Virus record (IMG/VR): IMGVR_UViG_3300017528_000134
Coordinates: 1 to 24,470 of that record
Length of the DNA stretch: 24,470 bases
Source: a virus
Direction: 5' to 3' (one strand)
This document shows, in pieces, positions 7,733 through 15,694 of this stretch (its first letter is position 1; every line of letters begins with the position of its first letter). Both the position numbers and the translations under genes were made by a program. The notes under the pieces were generated by a model. That model did no database searches, had not been told where the DNA came from, and saw only the letters and a program-made list of their open reading frames with translations.

Positions 7733-9084
7733 GCGCAACGTTCTTTCGTTACGACGGCACCGTTCGCACGGTTCTAGGCGAAGCGATCTCGGGAGCCTCG
7801 ATTGCCGTCCTGACGCAGCCCGCCGACACTTCAACGCAACCCGGGTCGCCCCTTGCGACGATCTACGCGGCGCCAAATTCAAACGCGCCGACCGTGACCG
7901 CGGCATCGTGGCTCGCGGGCGTTGCGACGCTCACGCTGAACACCGTTCCCGCGGATATCGTGCCCGAGAGTTTTGTCGAGGTAATCGGCCTCAACCCCGC
8001 GGGCTACAACGACATCGTTCAGATCGTTACCGTCGACCCCGTCGCGAAGACGGTCACGTTTGACCTCGCGCTCAATCCCGGGACGTTTGTTTCGGGCGGC
8101 ACCTTGCGGACGAGCGCGCTGCCGAATCCCCTTCAAACCGACAACCTCGGCAATTACTTTTTCTACGCGACGCCCGGAATCTACACCGTTCAGATCTTCG
8201 ACCTGCCGGCGCTTCCGGGCGAGCAGCTTGTTCTCGCCGATCAAAATGTCGTAGCAGGCGGCGGCACGGGTTCGGTGACGAGCGTCGCCCTTACGATGCC
8301 TGCTGAGTTTGCGGTTGCGGGTTCGCCTGTTTCGTCGGCGGGGACACTTGGTGTCACCTGGGCGAATGAACTCGCAAATCGCGTGCTCGCCGGCCCCTCT
8401 TCGGGACCTGCTGCGACGCCTAACTTCCGCGCGCTTGTTCCGGCCGACTTCCCCGCGGGCGTCGGAACCGTGACGAGCGTCGCCCTTACGACGACAGTCC
8501 CCGCGGCCTTGCTTTCGGCAAGTGTTACGGGTTCACCGGTTACGACGTCGGGAACGCTTGCGATCGTGATCACGCTTGCGAATCAACCGGCGAATACGGT
8601 CTTTGCGGGGGCTACCTCGGGGGGCGCCTCGGCTCCGACTTTCCGCGCGCTAGTCGCTGCAGATCTGCCCGGGCTCGCACTGCAGTCCGTTTCGGTTTCG
8701 CTCTCTTCGGCCGACCTTCTCGCCCTGCTCGGGACGCCGAAGACACTCGTCGCCGCCCCCGGCGCGGGTTTTACGATCGTTCCCTTGATGATTCTGATCG
8801 AGTTCTTCGGGGGCGCGGTCGCTTACACCGATGCGGGCGGCGCCGTGAGTTTTTCGATCGGGAGCGCGTCGCAGGCGCTTTCCTCGAACGCGATCTTCCT
8901 CGTCACGACGACGCCTAACAAGGCGATTCAGCGGGTCGGGGCGCTCATCGCAACCGACACGGCCGGGAACCCGCCGACCGACGAGAACGCCGCGCTCACG
9001 ATCAGCAAGGCGACGAACAATTTCGCAGCCGGCAACGGCACGGCGAAAATTCTAGTGCAATATCTCATCTTGCCGACGACTTAA
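7729..9084 (+). CDS. Tail fibre-like protein with duplicated module
   Basis: A 451-residue virion protein, starting at GTG 7729 within GTGA. Residues 1-175 look like a carboxypeptidase-regulatory or Ig-like beta domain ending GNYFFYATPGIYTVQIFD, a pattern common in phage fibres and baseplate-like proteins. Two homologous modules of 65 residues follow (about 179-243 and 244-315), each with GTxTSVAL, SPVxxxGTL, AxxVxAGxxSG and FRALVxADxP, a repeat I know from phage tail fibres. The C-terminal domain (about 316-451) begins VSVSLSSADLLALLGTPKTL and resembles small beta domains at fibre tips or on capsid surfaces. It is probably a host-contact or surface protein. There is no collagen repeat and no chaperone domain. 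Confidence 0.65.
   Translation: MSATFFRYDGTVRTVLGEAISGASIAVLTQPADTSTQPGSPLATIYAAPNSNAPTVTAASWLAGVATLTLNTVPADIVPESFVEVIGLNPAGYNDIVQIVTVDPVAKTVTFDLALNPGTFVSGGTLRTSALPNPLQTDNLGNYFFYATPGIYTVQIFDLPALPGEQLVLADQNVVAGGGTGSVTSVALTMPAEFAVAGSPVSSAGTLGVTWANELANRVLAGPSSGPAATPNFRALVPADFPAGVGTVTSVALTTTVPAALLSASVTGSPVTTSGTLAIVITLANQPANTVFAGATSGGASAPTFRALVAADLPGLALQSVSVSLSSADLLALLGTPKTLVAAPGAGFTIVPLMILIEFFGGAVAYTDAGGAVSFSIGSASQALSSNAIFLVTTTPNKAIQRVGALIATDTAGNPPTDENAALTISKATNNFAAGNGTAKILVQYLILPTT
8263..8675 (+). repeat. Tandem fibre modules with exact 22-base DNA repeat
   Basis: The two 65-residue modules of the fibre-like gene share an exact 22-base direct repeat at 8275-8296 and 8470-8491, encoding VTSVALT. 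The repeats are exactly 195 bases apart, so unequal recombination between them would keep the frame and change the module number. Confidence 0.7.
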
Positions 9085-9102
9085 AAGGAGAGAAGCAAAA
9101 AC

Positions 9103-9498
9103 ATGGCAACCGCAACGTTCAAGTTCAATATCAACAATCGAGTCCCGCTCGGCGAAAAGAACCAGAAGACCGTGCGCTACTACGGCACGATCAGCTTCTC
9201 GGCCGCGACGGACACCTATGCGACCGGCGGCCTTTTGCCGACGACCGGATTCGATTTGAAGCACCTCGGGCCTTATGGCGACCGCGTCCCCTTGATCGTT
9301 CTGATCAAGAGCGCGAACGCTTCCGGCTTCGACTATGAATGGAATCAGTCGATCGGGAAGCTCGCGATTCTTTCAAACGCCGGCAGCGGCACGGCGGCGC
9401 CGACCGAAATCACGAACGGCACCGCCCTCAACGCGACCACGCCCACGATATCGACGGACGTGATCAACTTCGAGGCTGTCTTCCCGACGGGCAACTAA
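9103..9498 (+). CDS. Small beta-rich virion protein, unknown
   Basis: A 131-residue protein with no signal peptide or membrane segment, rich in Thr, Ser, Asn and Gly and predicted as mostly beta strand. The segment FDYEWNQSIGKLAILSNAG recalls short structural proteins encoded beside phage fibre genes. The ATG at 9103 follows AAAAGGAG. It lies between the fibre-like gene and the nozzle-like gene, only four bases before the latter. It could be a fibre-tip, decoration or tail accessory protein, and I cannot choose between these. Confidence 0.55.
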   Translation: MATATFKFNINNRVPLGEKNQKTVRYYGTISFSAATDTYATGGLLPTTGFDLKHLGPYGDRVPLIVLIKSANASGFDYEWNQSIGKLAILSNAGSGTAAPTEITNGTALNATTPTISTDVINFEAVFPTGN

Positions 9499-9502
9499 CC
9501 GA

Positions 9503-12500
9503 ATGAATAACGCGGCCGGCGCTTCTGACATTCCCCTGACGGTCTTCGGCGGGGCTGTGACCGAAATGAAGCCCGAAGACCTTCCCGAGGGCGCGAGTCC
9601 ATTTAATCAGGACATGGACTACACGCCCGGGGCGACGTTCACCAGGGCCGGCCGAAAGAATCAGTACTTTTACGAGAACCTATTTGTTGAAGTGGCCGCG
9701 GGGTTTGCTCAAAGTGTAGGCGACCCCGCTCTCGCCGCTTGGCTCAACCCTTCAAATCTCACGCTGAACACTCCGGGCGTGTACGCCAAAACACGGCTTC
9801 TGAGTACGCCTTTTGGCGGCGGCGGTTTTTGGGATTCATTGGGTTCGGCGGGGATTCTCGGCAATGCAAACCACTTCACCCTTACGTCGACACCCGCAAC
9901 TTCCGGGGAGCTTGCTCTCTTTTTCGTTTCGACGGGTTCGGCGGGCGGAACGACGCAACCCTTTCCCGCGGCGCAAGGTTGGACCGATATCACGGGTTCG
10001 GTTCCAGGCGTCAACGGGAATTATCAGCGCGTCGGGGCGAAGATTCTCGGGGCCGCGCCCGATAGCGCAGTCGTCAATTTCCAGGGCGGAAACGTTGCCT
10101 CTTTTGGCGCGCTCGTCGGCCTCTTCGGGTCGAATGGAAGCTTGCCGACGGTCGTCCAGTCGCACCTCATCAATTCGGGCACGATCTCGGCCGGCGCGCA
10201 CGGGCCTGCAACCTTCGGCGGTCCTGTCACGGCCGGGAACGGCGTATTCATCTTGCTCGGCGCCGCGAGCGGTACGAACGGCCTAACCCTTTGGAGCGGC
10301 GTCACCGCAACCGATAACCAGGGGAATACCTACTACCTCATCGGCAGCCAGGGAAACAACGCAAACGGGACGGCGCAAAGCCTGATTCTCTTTACGCCCT
10401 CGGTTCAAGCGGGCACGCTCAACGTGACGGTCAATATCGGCGCGGGCTCGATCGACGGCGCCAATCTCAGTATGCTCGAGGTTCACGGCCTGCAGGTTCT
10501 TCCGGGGAGCACCGCGACAAAGTCCCAGGAATTGCAGGCGTTCAACTTTCCGCTTAGTATCCCGTCGACCGAGGTCGTCCTCGGGTTCGAATTCGAAATC
10601 AGCGGACACCAATCGACGCTTGACCCGAGTGCGGTTCTGACTCTTTCGCTTCTGAATCCGTCGCCCGCGGGGTCGCCTTCGTTCACGTTCCAGCTTCCCC
10701 TTGTCGATGGGCCCGTGACGATTGCGACGCCGCTCGAGACGTGGGGTTTCCGCCTCACTCCCGATCAACTGAACGACCCGAGTTTCGGCTTCAAGATCGT
10801 CGCAAGCTCGGCGGTTGCCGCGGAATTCGATGCGTATTCGGCGAAGATCAAGGTCTTTCTGACGCCGAACCCGCCGGTTAACTTTAATTGGATTAAGACC
10901 TACCAGCAAAACAACGGGAACATTGACTCGCTGCTCCTCGACGACGCCGGGATTCTGTGGCAAGAGGACGTGATCGCGGCTCCTGGGGTTCTCGATTCGA
11001 TCTTCACGGCAATCGAGCCGCATACCTTCGCAAAGAGCGTGACCTTCGAAGACGTCGAATGGATTGCGTTTTCGAATCTTGTAAACGGTACGGACATGCC
11101 GCGGCAGTGGGACGGGAAAAATCTCGACCGCGTGAGTCAGGTTGGCCCAGGCGCGCCGCCTTCGTTTTCGACGAGTGCCTCGAGCATTGCGATCGTGTCG
11201 ATCACGCAACCTACGCCGAAATCGGACCCTGCTTCACCCGGACACGTCAGTCAAATTCTTTGGTCGGCCGGCCCGGGCAGTACTGGACCCGGAAACATTC
11301 TCACGGTTTATTATGCGATGACGGCGACCCATGAAGGGCACCCCGGGCAACCGGCCGCCGACCCTGACCTCGTCGTCGGCGGGAATGTCGCGCTACAGAA
11401 TTTCGCGACGATCAACGGGCAGACAGTCGACGGCGTTTATGTGATCACTTCGACGGGGCACCAAGTTCCGCCGAACTCGGATAATGACCGTTGGTACTTC
11501 ACCGTTCAGATGCCGACGGCACAATTTTTCCAGAATCACAACGGCGAACCGAGCGCGATCGTTGGGCAATATCAGGTGACGCTCGCGACCCTGACCGCGG
11601 CTTCGCAGGTTCCAAACCTCGAAGTCGGCGATCAGATGACGCTTTCGGGCACGGGCGGGGCTCCAACTGCCGGTTACGATGGAACGTGGACGGTGAGTCA
11701 AACGCCCAACGCTTCGCAACTGCAGATTGTTTCGGTCGCGCGCTCGGGCGGGATTGCGACTTACGGATTCAACCTGATCAATGGGACGCTTCCTGTCATC
11801 GGGCAGCAAGTGACGGTCGTCGGGACGCTTGCGGACAACGGCAGTTTCAACGTTTCGAATGTGGCAATCGCTTCGGTGACGCCAGGGTCCTTTACGCTTG
11901 CACTCCCCGGAAACGACGTTTCGAGCACGGGCGAAAACGGCTCGGGCACGATCTCGGGAACAATCTTCAAGTTTGACCCCGCGATCATTGTCGGAACGAG
12001 GACCGGTGGAACGATCGTCACTTCGGGCGTCATTGGCGCCGGAATTCGCCGCGGCGTCGTGATGTTTCAAACACGCAGCGCGGGAATCACTCAACCTTCG
12101 CCCTACTTCGAGTTCACTGTTACGGGCAGCGTGAGCACGCTCAATGCCTCACAGATTCCGATCGGGCCGCCCGACACAATCCGCCGCATCATTGCCTTCA
12201 CGGGGGCGAACGGCGGGAATTATTTTTACATTGATCAGCCGGTCACGGTGACGAACAACGGGCAGAAGGTGACGTATACCTCGACCGTCATCCCCGACAA
12301 TACGACGACCAGCGCGAATTTTAGTTTCCCCGATGCGGTTCTGCTCGCGGGCATCCCGATCGACGTTCAGGGAAACAATCTCTTCGCGCAGCGCGAACTC
12401 GGCTCCTCGATCGGGTTCCTCAGTTACTCGAGCCGGCTCTTTGCCTGGGGCGAACAGAACAAAGTCCAGAATTTTCTCAATCTTTCGTTTGATGGCGGGT

Positions 12501-14113
12501 ACAATCCGCCGAATCTTTTGCCGCTCGGTTGGACGGTCGACGCGACAAATGGCGACGGCGGAACGCTTACCGTTTCGCCCCAGTTCGGCAATGCGTACCT
12601 GATCAAGAACGCGACCGGCTCCCCGCAAGCTCTCTACGGGATGATCGAGCAAAATGCCTATGCGAATCAGCTAGGCACGCCGATCATTCGGTCGAACACG
12701 CGTTACTCGGTTCGCATCACCGCGCGCTCGCCTTCGCTCACGCCGTCAGGGAACCTTGTTGTCGATCTCTTTAGTCCGCAACTCGCCCAGGTCTTCGGCT
12801 CGTTCAGCATCCCGCTTGCGAGCATGGGTTCGACGATGACGATTTTCACGGGCGAGCTTTTGACCCAGGCGCAAGAGTTCGGGACCGTGCCGAAGGACCT
12901 GCTCTTGCGACTCTACGCTTCGGCGCTGCCCGATGGCGGCGACGTCGAGATCGACAGAACCGAGCCTTTCCCGACCGATGAACCCGTTTTTTCGACGTCC
13001 TTCACCGCTTCTTATGCCGACAATCCGCAAGGGTTTGACGGCGTTACGGGGAACACGGGCCCCAATCAGAATCAGCAGCCGATTCGCGGCGGCGCGACGA
13101 TGTTCGAGCTCCTCTACGCGCTCAAAGAACGTTCGATCTATTCGACTTCGGATAACGGCGTCACCGAGCCCGCCTTCTGGAACTGGCGCGAGGTTTCGCA
13201 GCAAGTCGGCACGATCGGGATTCACTCTTACGATTATGGGGAAGAGTGGCTCGTCACCGCTTGTCGGCCGGGAGTCTACTTTTTTAACGGCGGCGCCCCG
13301 CTCAAGATCTCGCAGGAGTTTCAAACCCTTTGGGACGCGATTGCCTGGAAATATGGATATACGATATGGGTCAGAAACGACGTCATCAACCGGCGGATTC
13401 TCATCGGGATTCCGCTCCCGACGGGCCCGGGGACGAAATCGTTTCCTTACCTGCCCGAGTTTCCGGCGAATTCCGCGCCGACGAGTCCGAATGTCATCCT
13501 GACGATCAACTATCGGGAACTCAATTCGGGCATGGCTGTTGCCGAAACGGGCCCGATCAAGACGGGGTACTCGGGGCGGATTCTTTCGCCTGAACCGGCG
13601 CGCAAAACATCCTTCTGGAACATTCGCTCGCCCTATGCGGACTTTGTCAACCGCGGGAACAACGAAACGCCGCTCTTCCTTTGTACGGGATACGGCGACA
13701 GCAAGGTTTTTGCTCTCGACCCGGACGAACTCGACGACGACGGCCTCGCGATCAATTCGTTTTACCTGACGTATGGGTTCACGAAAGCCGAAATGCAGGA
13801 CGCAAAGGGCCTCGGGCTTCACCGAATGAGCTTGAAGTACCTGACCTCGCTCGCGGTTGGAAGCGGCGATTTGAACATTTGGGTCTATCCCGAGACGCCC
13901 CTCAATCCGTTGCCCGTGCGGCTCGATTCGATTCCGCTTGACCCGTTCACGCTTGGCGACCTCGAGTCGGACGTCGACTACACGGCGAACCGGTTTTTCG
14001 TGCGTTACGGGACAAACAAGGTCGGTTCGCGTTTTGAGCTTTCGAAGATTGTCGCAAGTCTTGCGCCCGACCCGTGGACACCGATCAGGGGGTCAGCAAG
14101 AGGGAGTCCATGA
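9503..14113 (+). CDS. Very large tail nozzle-like protein with inserted beta domains
   Basis: A 1536-residue virion protein. The N-terminal 55 residues (IPLTVFGGAVTEMKPEDLPE, then FTRAGRKNQY) and the C-terminal 380 residues (YGEEWLVTACRPGVYFFNGG, WVRNDVINRRILIGIPLP, LFLCTGYGDSKVFALDPDELDDD) look like one split beta-propeller core, as in nozzle or DNA-stabilisation proteins (P22 gp10-like). Between them sit several extra beta-rich regions: about 75-330, about 333-455 (jelly-roll-like), about 560-840 (Ig-like, GTWTVSQTPNASQLQIVSV) and about 990-1155 (NxRYSVRITARSPS, carbohydrate-binding-like). Known nozzle proteins are usually roughly 450-900 residues, so the inserts are large. They may decorate the tail or bind the host surface. 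The ATG has a weak ribosome binding site four bases after the previous stop, so it is probably coupled. The stop overlaps the next start as ATGA. Confidence 0.6.
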   Translation: MNNAAGASDIPLTVFGGAVTEMKPEDLPEGASPFNQDMDYTPGATFTRAGRKNQYFYENLFVEVAAGFAQSVGDPALAAWLNPSNLTLNTPGVYAKTRLLSTPFGGGGFWDSLGSAGILGNANHFTLTSTPATSGELALFFVSTGSAGGTTQPFPAAQGWTDITGSVPGVNGNYQRVGAKILGAAPDSAVVNFQGGNVASFGALVGLFGSNGSLPTVVQSHLINSGTISAGAHGPATFGGPVTAGNGVFILLGAASGTNGLTLWSGVTATDNQGNTYYLIGSQGNNANGTAQSLILFTPSVQAGTLNVTVNIGAGSIDGANLSMLEVHGLQVLPGSTATKSQELQAFNFPLSIPSTEVVLGFEFEISGHQSTLDPSAVLTLSLLNPSPAGSPSFTFQLPLVDGPVTIATPLETWGFRLTPDQLNDPSFGFKIVASSAVAAEFDAYSAKIKVFLTPNPPVNFNWIKTYQQNNGNIDSLLLDDAGILWQEDVIAAPGVLDSIFTAIEPHTFAKSVTFEDVEWIAFSNLVNGTDMPRQWDGKNLDRVSQVGPGAPPSFSTSASSIAIVSITQPTPKSDPASPGHVSQILWSAGPGSTGPGNILTVYYAMTATHEGHPGQPAADPDLVVGGNVALQNFATINGQTVDGVYVITSTGHQVPPNSDNDRWYFTVQMPTAQFFQNHNGEPSAIVGQYQVTLATLTAASQVPNLEVGDQMTLSGTGGAPTAGYDGTWTVSQTPNASQLQIVSVARSGGIATYGFNLINGTLPVIGQQVTVVGTLADNGSFNVSNVAIASVTPGSFTLALPGNDVSSTGENGSGTISGTIFKFDPAIIVGTRTGGTIVTSGVIGAGIRRGVVMFQTRSAGITQPSPYFEFTVTGSVSTLNASQIPIGPPDTIRRIIAFTGANGGNYFYIDQPVTVTNNGQKVTYTSTVIPDNTTTSANFSFPDAVLLAGIPIDVQGNNLFAQRELGSSIGFLSYSSRLFAWGEQNKVQNFLNLSFDGGYNPPNLLPLGWTVDATNGDGGTLTVSPQFGNAYLIKNATGSPQALYGMIEQNAYANQLGTPIIRSNTRYSVRITARSPSLTPSGNLVVDLFSPQLAQVFGSFSIPLASMGSTMTIFTGELLTQAQEFGTVPKDLLLRLYASALPDGGDVEIDRTEPFPTDEPVFSTSFTASYADNPQGFDGVTGNTGPNQNQQPIRGGATMFELLYALKERSIYSTSDNGVTEPAFWNWREVSQQVGTIGIHSYDYGEEWLVTACRPGVYFFNGGAPLKISQEFQTLWDAIAWKYGYTIWVRNDVINRRILIGIPLPTGPGTKSFPYLPEFPANSAPTSPNVILTINYRELNSGMAVAETGPIKTGYSGRILSPEPARKTSFWNIRSPYADFVNRGNNETPLFLCTGYGDSKVFALDPDELDDDGLAINSFYLTYGFTKAEMQDAKGLGLHRMSLKYLTSLAVGSGDLNIWVYPETPLNPLPVRLDSIPLDPFTLGDLESDVDYTANRFFVRYGTNKVGSRFELSKIVASLAPDPWTPIRGSARGSP

Positions 14114-14709
14114 TCGACGGAAGTCAGTTTCTCAAAGAATTTCGGTCCCGCGAACCGCACCTCGCTCTTTTGCTCGAGCAGATCATCGACGGGGTAAACG
14201 GCACGGCGAATCACATCGGAGTTAACCCGAATGGGACGGTCACGCCGCCGCCGCCTCTCGAAGCTCTTGACGTTAAGGCGAACAACGGAGACGTTCACGT
14301 TTCTCTGACGCACAACTCGCCGATCGGGAAAAATATCCGGTACTTTGTCGAGGCTTCGACCGACCCGACGTTTCAGAACGTCGACCCCGCGCACGTTTTC
14401 GATCTTGGAAGTTCCCGCGGGCTCTTTACGCGGCTCCCCGCGATGGACGACGACGGAAACCCTCAGAACTGGCACTTCCGCGCCTATCCTCAGTACCAAG
14501 GGAGCGAAGCCGGCGAGAAGACTTACTTCGGAACGATGATCAATCCGACACCGGTTGCGACAGGCGGAACGACGCAACTCACGCCGCTCAAGTCAAAGGG
14601 TTCAGGAACCGCGGCGCCCGATGGGTCGCAAGGCGGGCAAGGTTTGGGGACTGATTTGCGGCGTTTGCCGCTCGGCCCGAAGGTTCCGGCGGCGCTGAAC
14701 GTTCTATGA
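14110..14709 (+). CDS. Fibronectin type III-like virion protein
   Basis: A 199-residue product. I chose ATG 14110 over GTG 14074 because it overlaps the previous stop as ATGA and follows AGAGGGAG. Residues 5-35 form an amphipathic helix (EPHLALLLEQIIDGVNG). A proline linker (46-49) leads to a beta sandwich at about 50-140 with YFVEASTDPTF, HVFDLGSSRGLFTRLP and WHFRAYPQYQGSE, which matches the FnIII strand pattern. The remaining 55 residues are Gly/Ser/Thr-rich and flexible. It lies at the end of the tail genes and is probably an accessory tail component or a surface-adhesion protein. Confidence 0.6.
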   Translation: MIDGSQFLKEFRSREPHLALLLEQIIDGVNGTANHIGVNPNGTVTPPPPLEALDVKANNGDVHVSLTHNSPIGKNIRYFVEASTDPTFQNVDPAHVFDLGSSRGLFTRLPAMDDDGNPQNWHFRAYPQYQGSEAGEKTYFGTMINPTPVATGGTTQLTPLKSKGSGTAAPDGSQGGQGLGTDLRRLPLGPKVPAALNVL

Positions 14710-15080
14710 GAATAAGGGAATACGCGGCGGCAGATCTCGAAGCGATCAAGCGGATTCACAATGGGAAGTTTGAACTTCCCGACCCCGCTCACCCGCTCAT
14801 GCTCGTCAAAAAATGTCTTGTCGACGACGAAGAACGGGTTAGGATGGCGGCGTTCGGTCGGCTTCACATTAGCGCGCTTCTCTTTGTTGACCCGAAATGG
14901 TCGACCCCGGAGACGAGGCTCGAGGCGATCAAGGAACTGCAGAAGGACATGGACGCGCAGGCGGGTGCCTTCGGAATTGACATTGCGACGACCCAGGCCG
15001 AAGGGCGCTTCGCCGAACGACTTAAGGATTTGGGATGGGACAGAGGTTACGGGGAAATGTTTTACAGGAGCATCGACTAA
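14706..15080 (+). CDS. Small GNAT-like acetyltransferase, possibly degenerate
   Basis: GNAT enzymes transfer acetyl groups from acetyl-CoA. This 124-residue protein opens with MRIREYAAADLEAIKRIHN, the usual first strand and helix of the fold, and ends with ERLKDLGWDRGYGEMFYRSI, the usual last helix and strand. It is shorter than the usual length (about 150), and I do not see the Q/R-x-x-G-x-G/A acetyl-CoA loop, so it may not be catalytic. It overlaps the FnIII-like gene by ATGA and ends one base before the next ATG. Small GNAT-like genes in this place are known in podovirus-like structural operons, but I know of no assigned role. Confidence 0.6.
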   Translation: MRIREYAAADLEAIKRIHNGKFELPDPAHPLMLVKKCLVDDEERVRMAAFGRLHISALLFVDPKWSTPETRLEAIKELQKDMDAQAGAFGIDIATTQAEGRFAERLKDLGWDRGYGEMFYRSID

Positions 15081-15692
15081 ATGCGGACGACAAGGCGCGT
15101 GCTGATCGACCCGCTCGGGTTCACCGAACCTTATGCGGGCATCAAGAAAGCGACAAAAGCGGCTCAATCAGCCGCGACGACCGCGGCGGATACCGGGGCA
15201 AAGTACGGCTCTTCGGCCGATACGGTTAGCTCGACGCTTGTCCCTGAACTGACCCGGGAAGCGACGCACCCGACGGGCTTCAATCCGACCGATGTTAATA
15301 ACATGCTCGTCGCGGGCGAAGAGGGCGCGGGCGGGGCGACAGGTTCGATCACCGGGGAAGCAAACCTCGAGGCGGCTCGCACGCATAACACGGGCGCGCT
15401 TTCGGGCGTGCTCGACGAAGCCGCGCGGACAAAGGCCCGGGCACTTTCCTCGAACGCTTTGAACGTCCAGAATCAAAACGCGCTGCTCAAGGAAAAGCAA
15501 CGGCAGTCGGGCCTCTCCGGGCTCGAAGGGCTCTATGGCGAGGACGTGAATGCCGGCCTCAAGGCGCAAGGACTCGTTCCCGAGGACATTAACGCCTGGA
15601 CGAACGCAAGCAAAACGGGCTGGCTGCAGAACGCCGAGGGTGTCGTCGATACGGCCGCCAATGCTGCGAAGGCGGCGAAAGGGTTCATGTAA
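15081..15692 (+). CDS. Putative internal virion (ejection) protein, small
   Basis: A 203-residue protein of low complexity, very rich in Ala, Gly, Thr and Asn, beginning directly after the previous stop. After a short basic N-terminus (MRTTRRVLIDPLGF) it is mostly helical, with repeated Ala-heptad-like stretches, and contains LSGLEGLYGEDVNAGLKAQG near residue 150. It ends in an Ala/Lys helix. Proteins of this composition between tail genes and large late genes are typically ejected with the DNA (compare P22 gp7, gp16, gp20). The function is inferred from composition and position. No enzyme motif is seen. Confidence 0.5.
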   Translation: MRTTRRVLIDPLGFTEPYAGIKKATKAAQSAATTAADTGAKYGSSADTVSSTLVPELTREATHPTGFNPTDVNNMLVAGEEGAGGATGSITGEANLEAARTHNTGALSGVLDEAARTKARALSSNALNVQNQNALLKEKQRQSGLSGLEGLYGEDVNAGLKAQGLVPEDINAWTNASKTGWLQNAEGVVDTAANAAKAAKGFM

Positions 15693-15694
15693 TA

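Noticed and set aside
12746-13822. A 358-codon minus-strand frame within the nozzle-like gene, and similar ones at 6230-7600 and 10283-11209
   Set aside because: Their composition is extreme (Arg-rich) and they lie fully inside genes with convincing products. They are antisense shadows.
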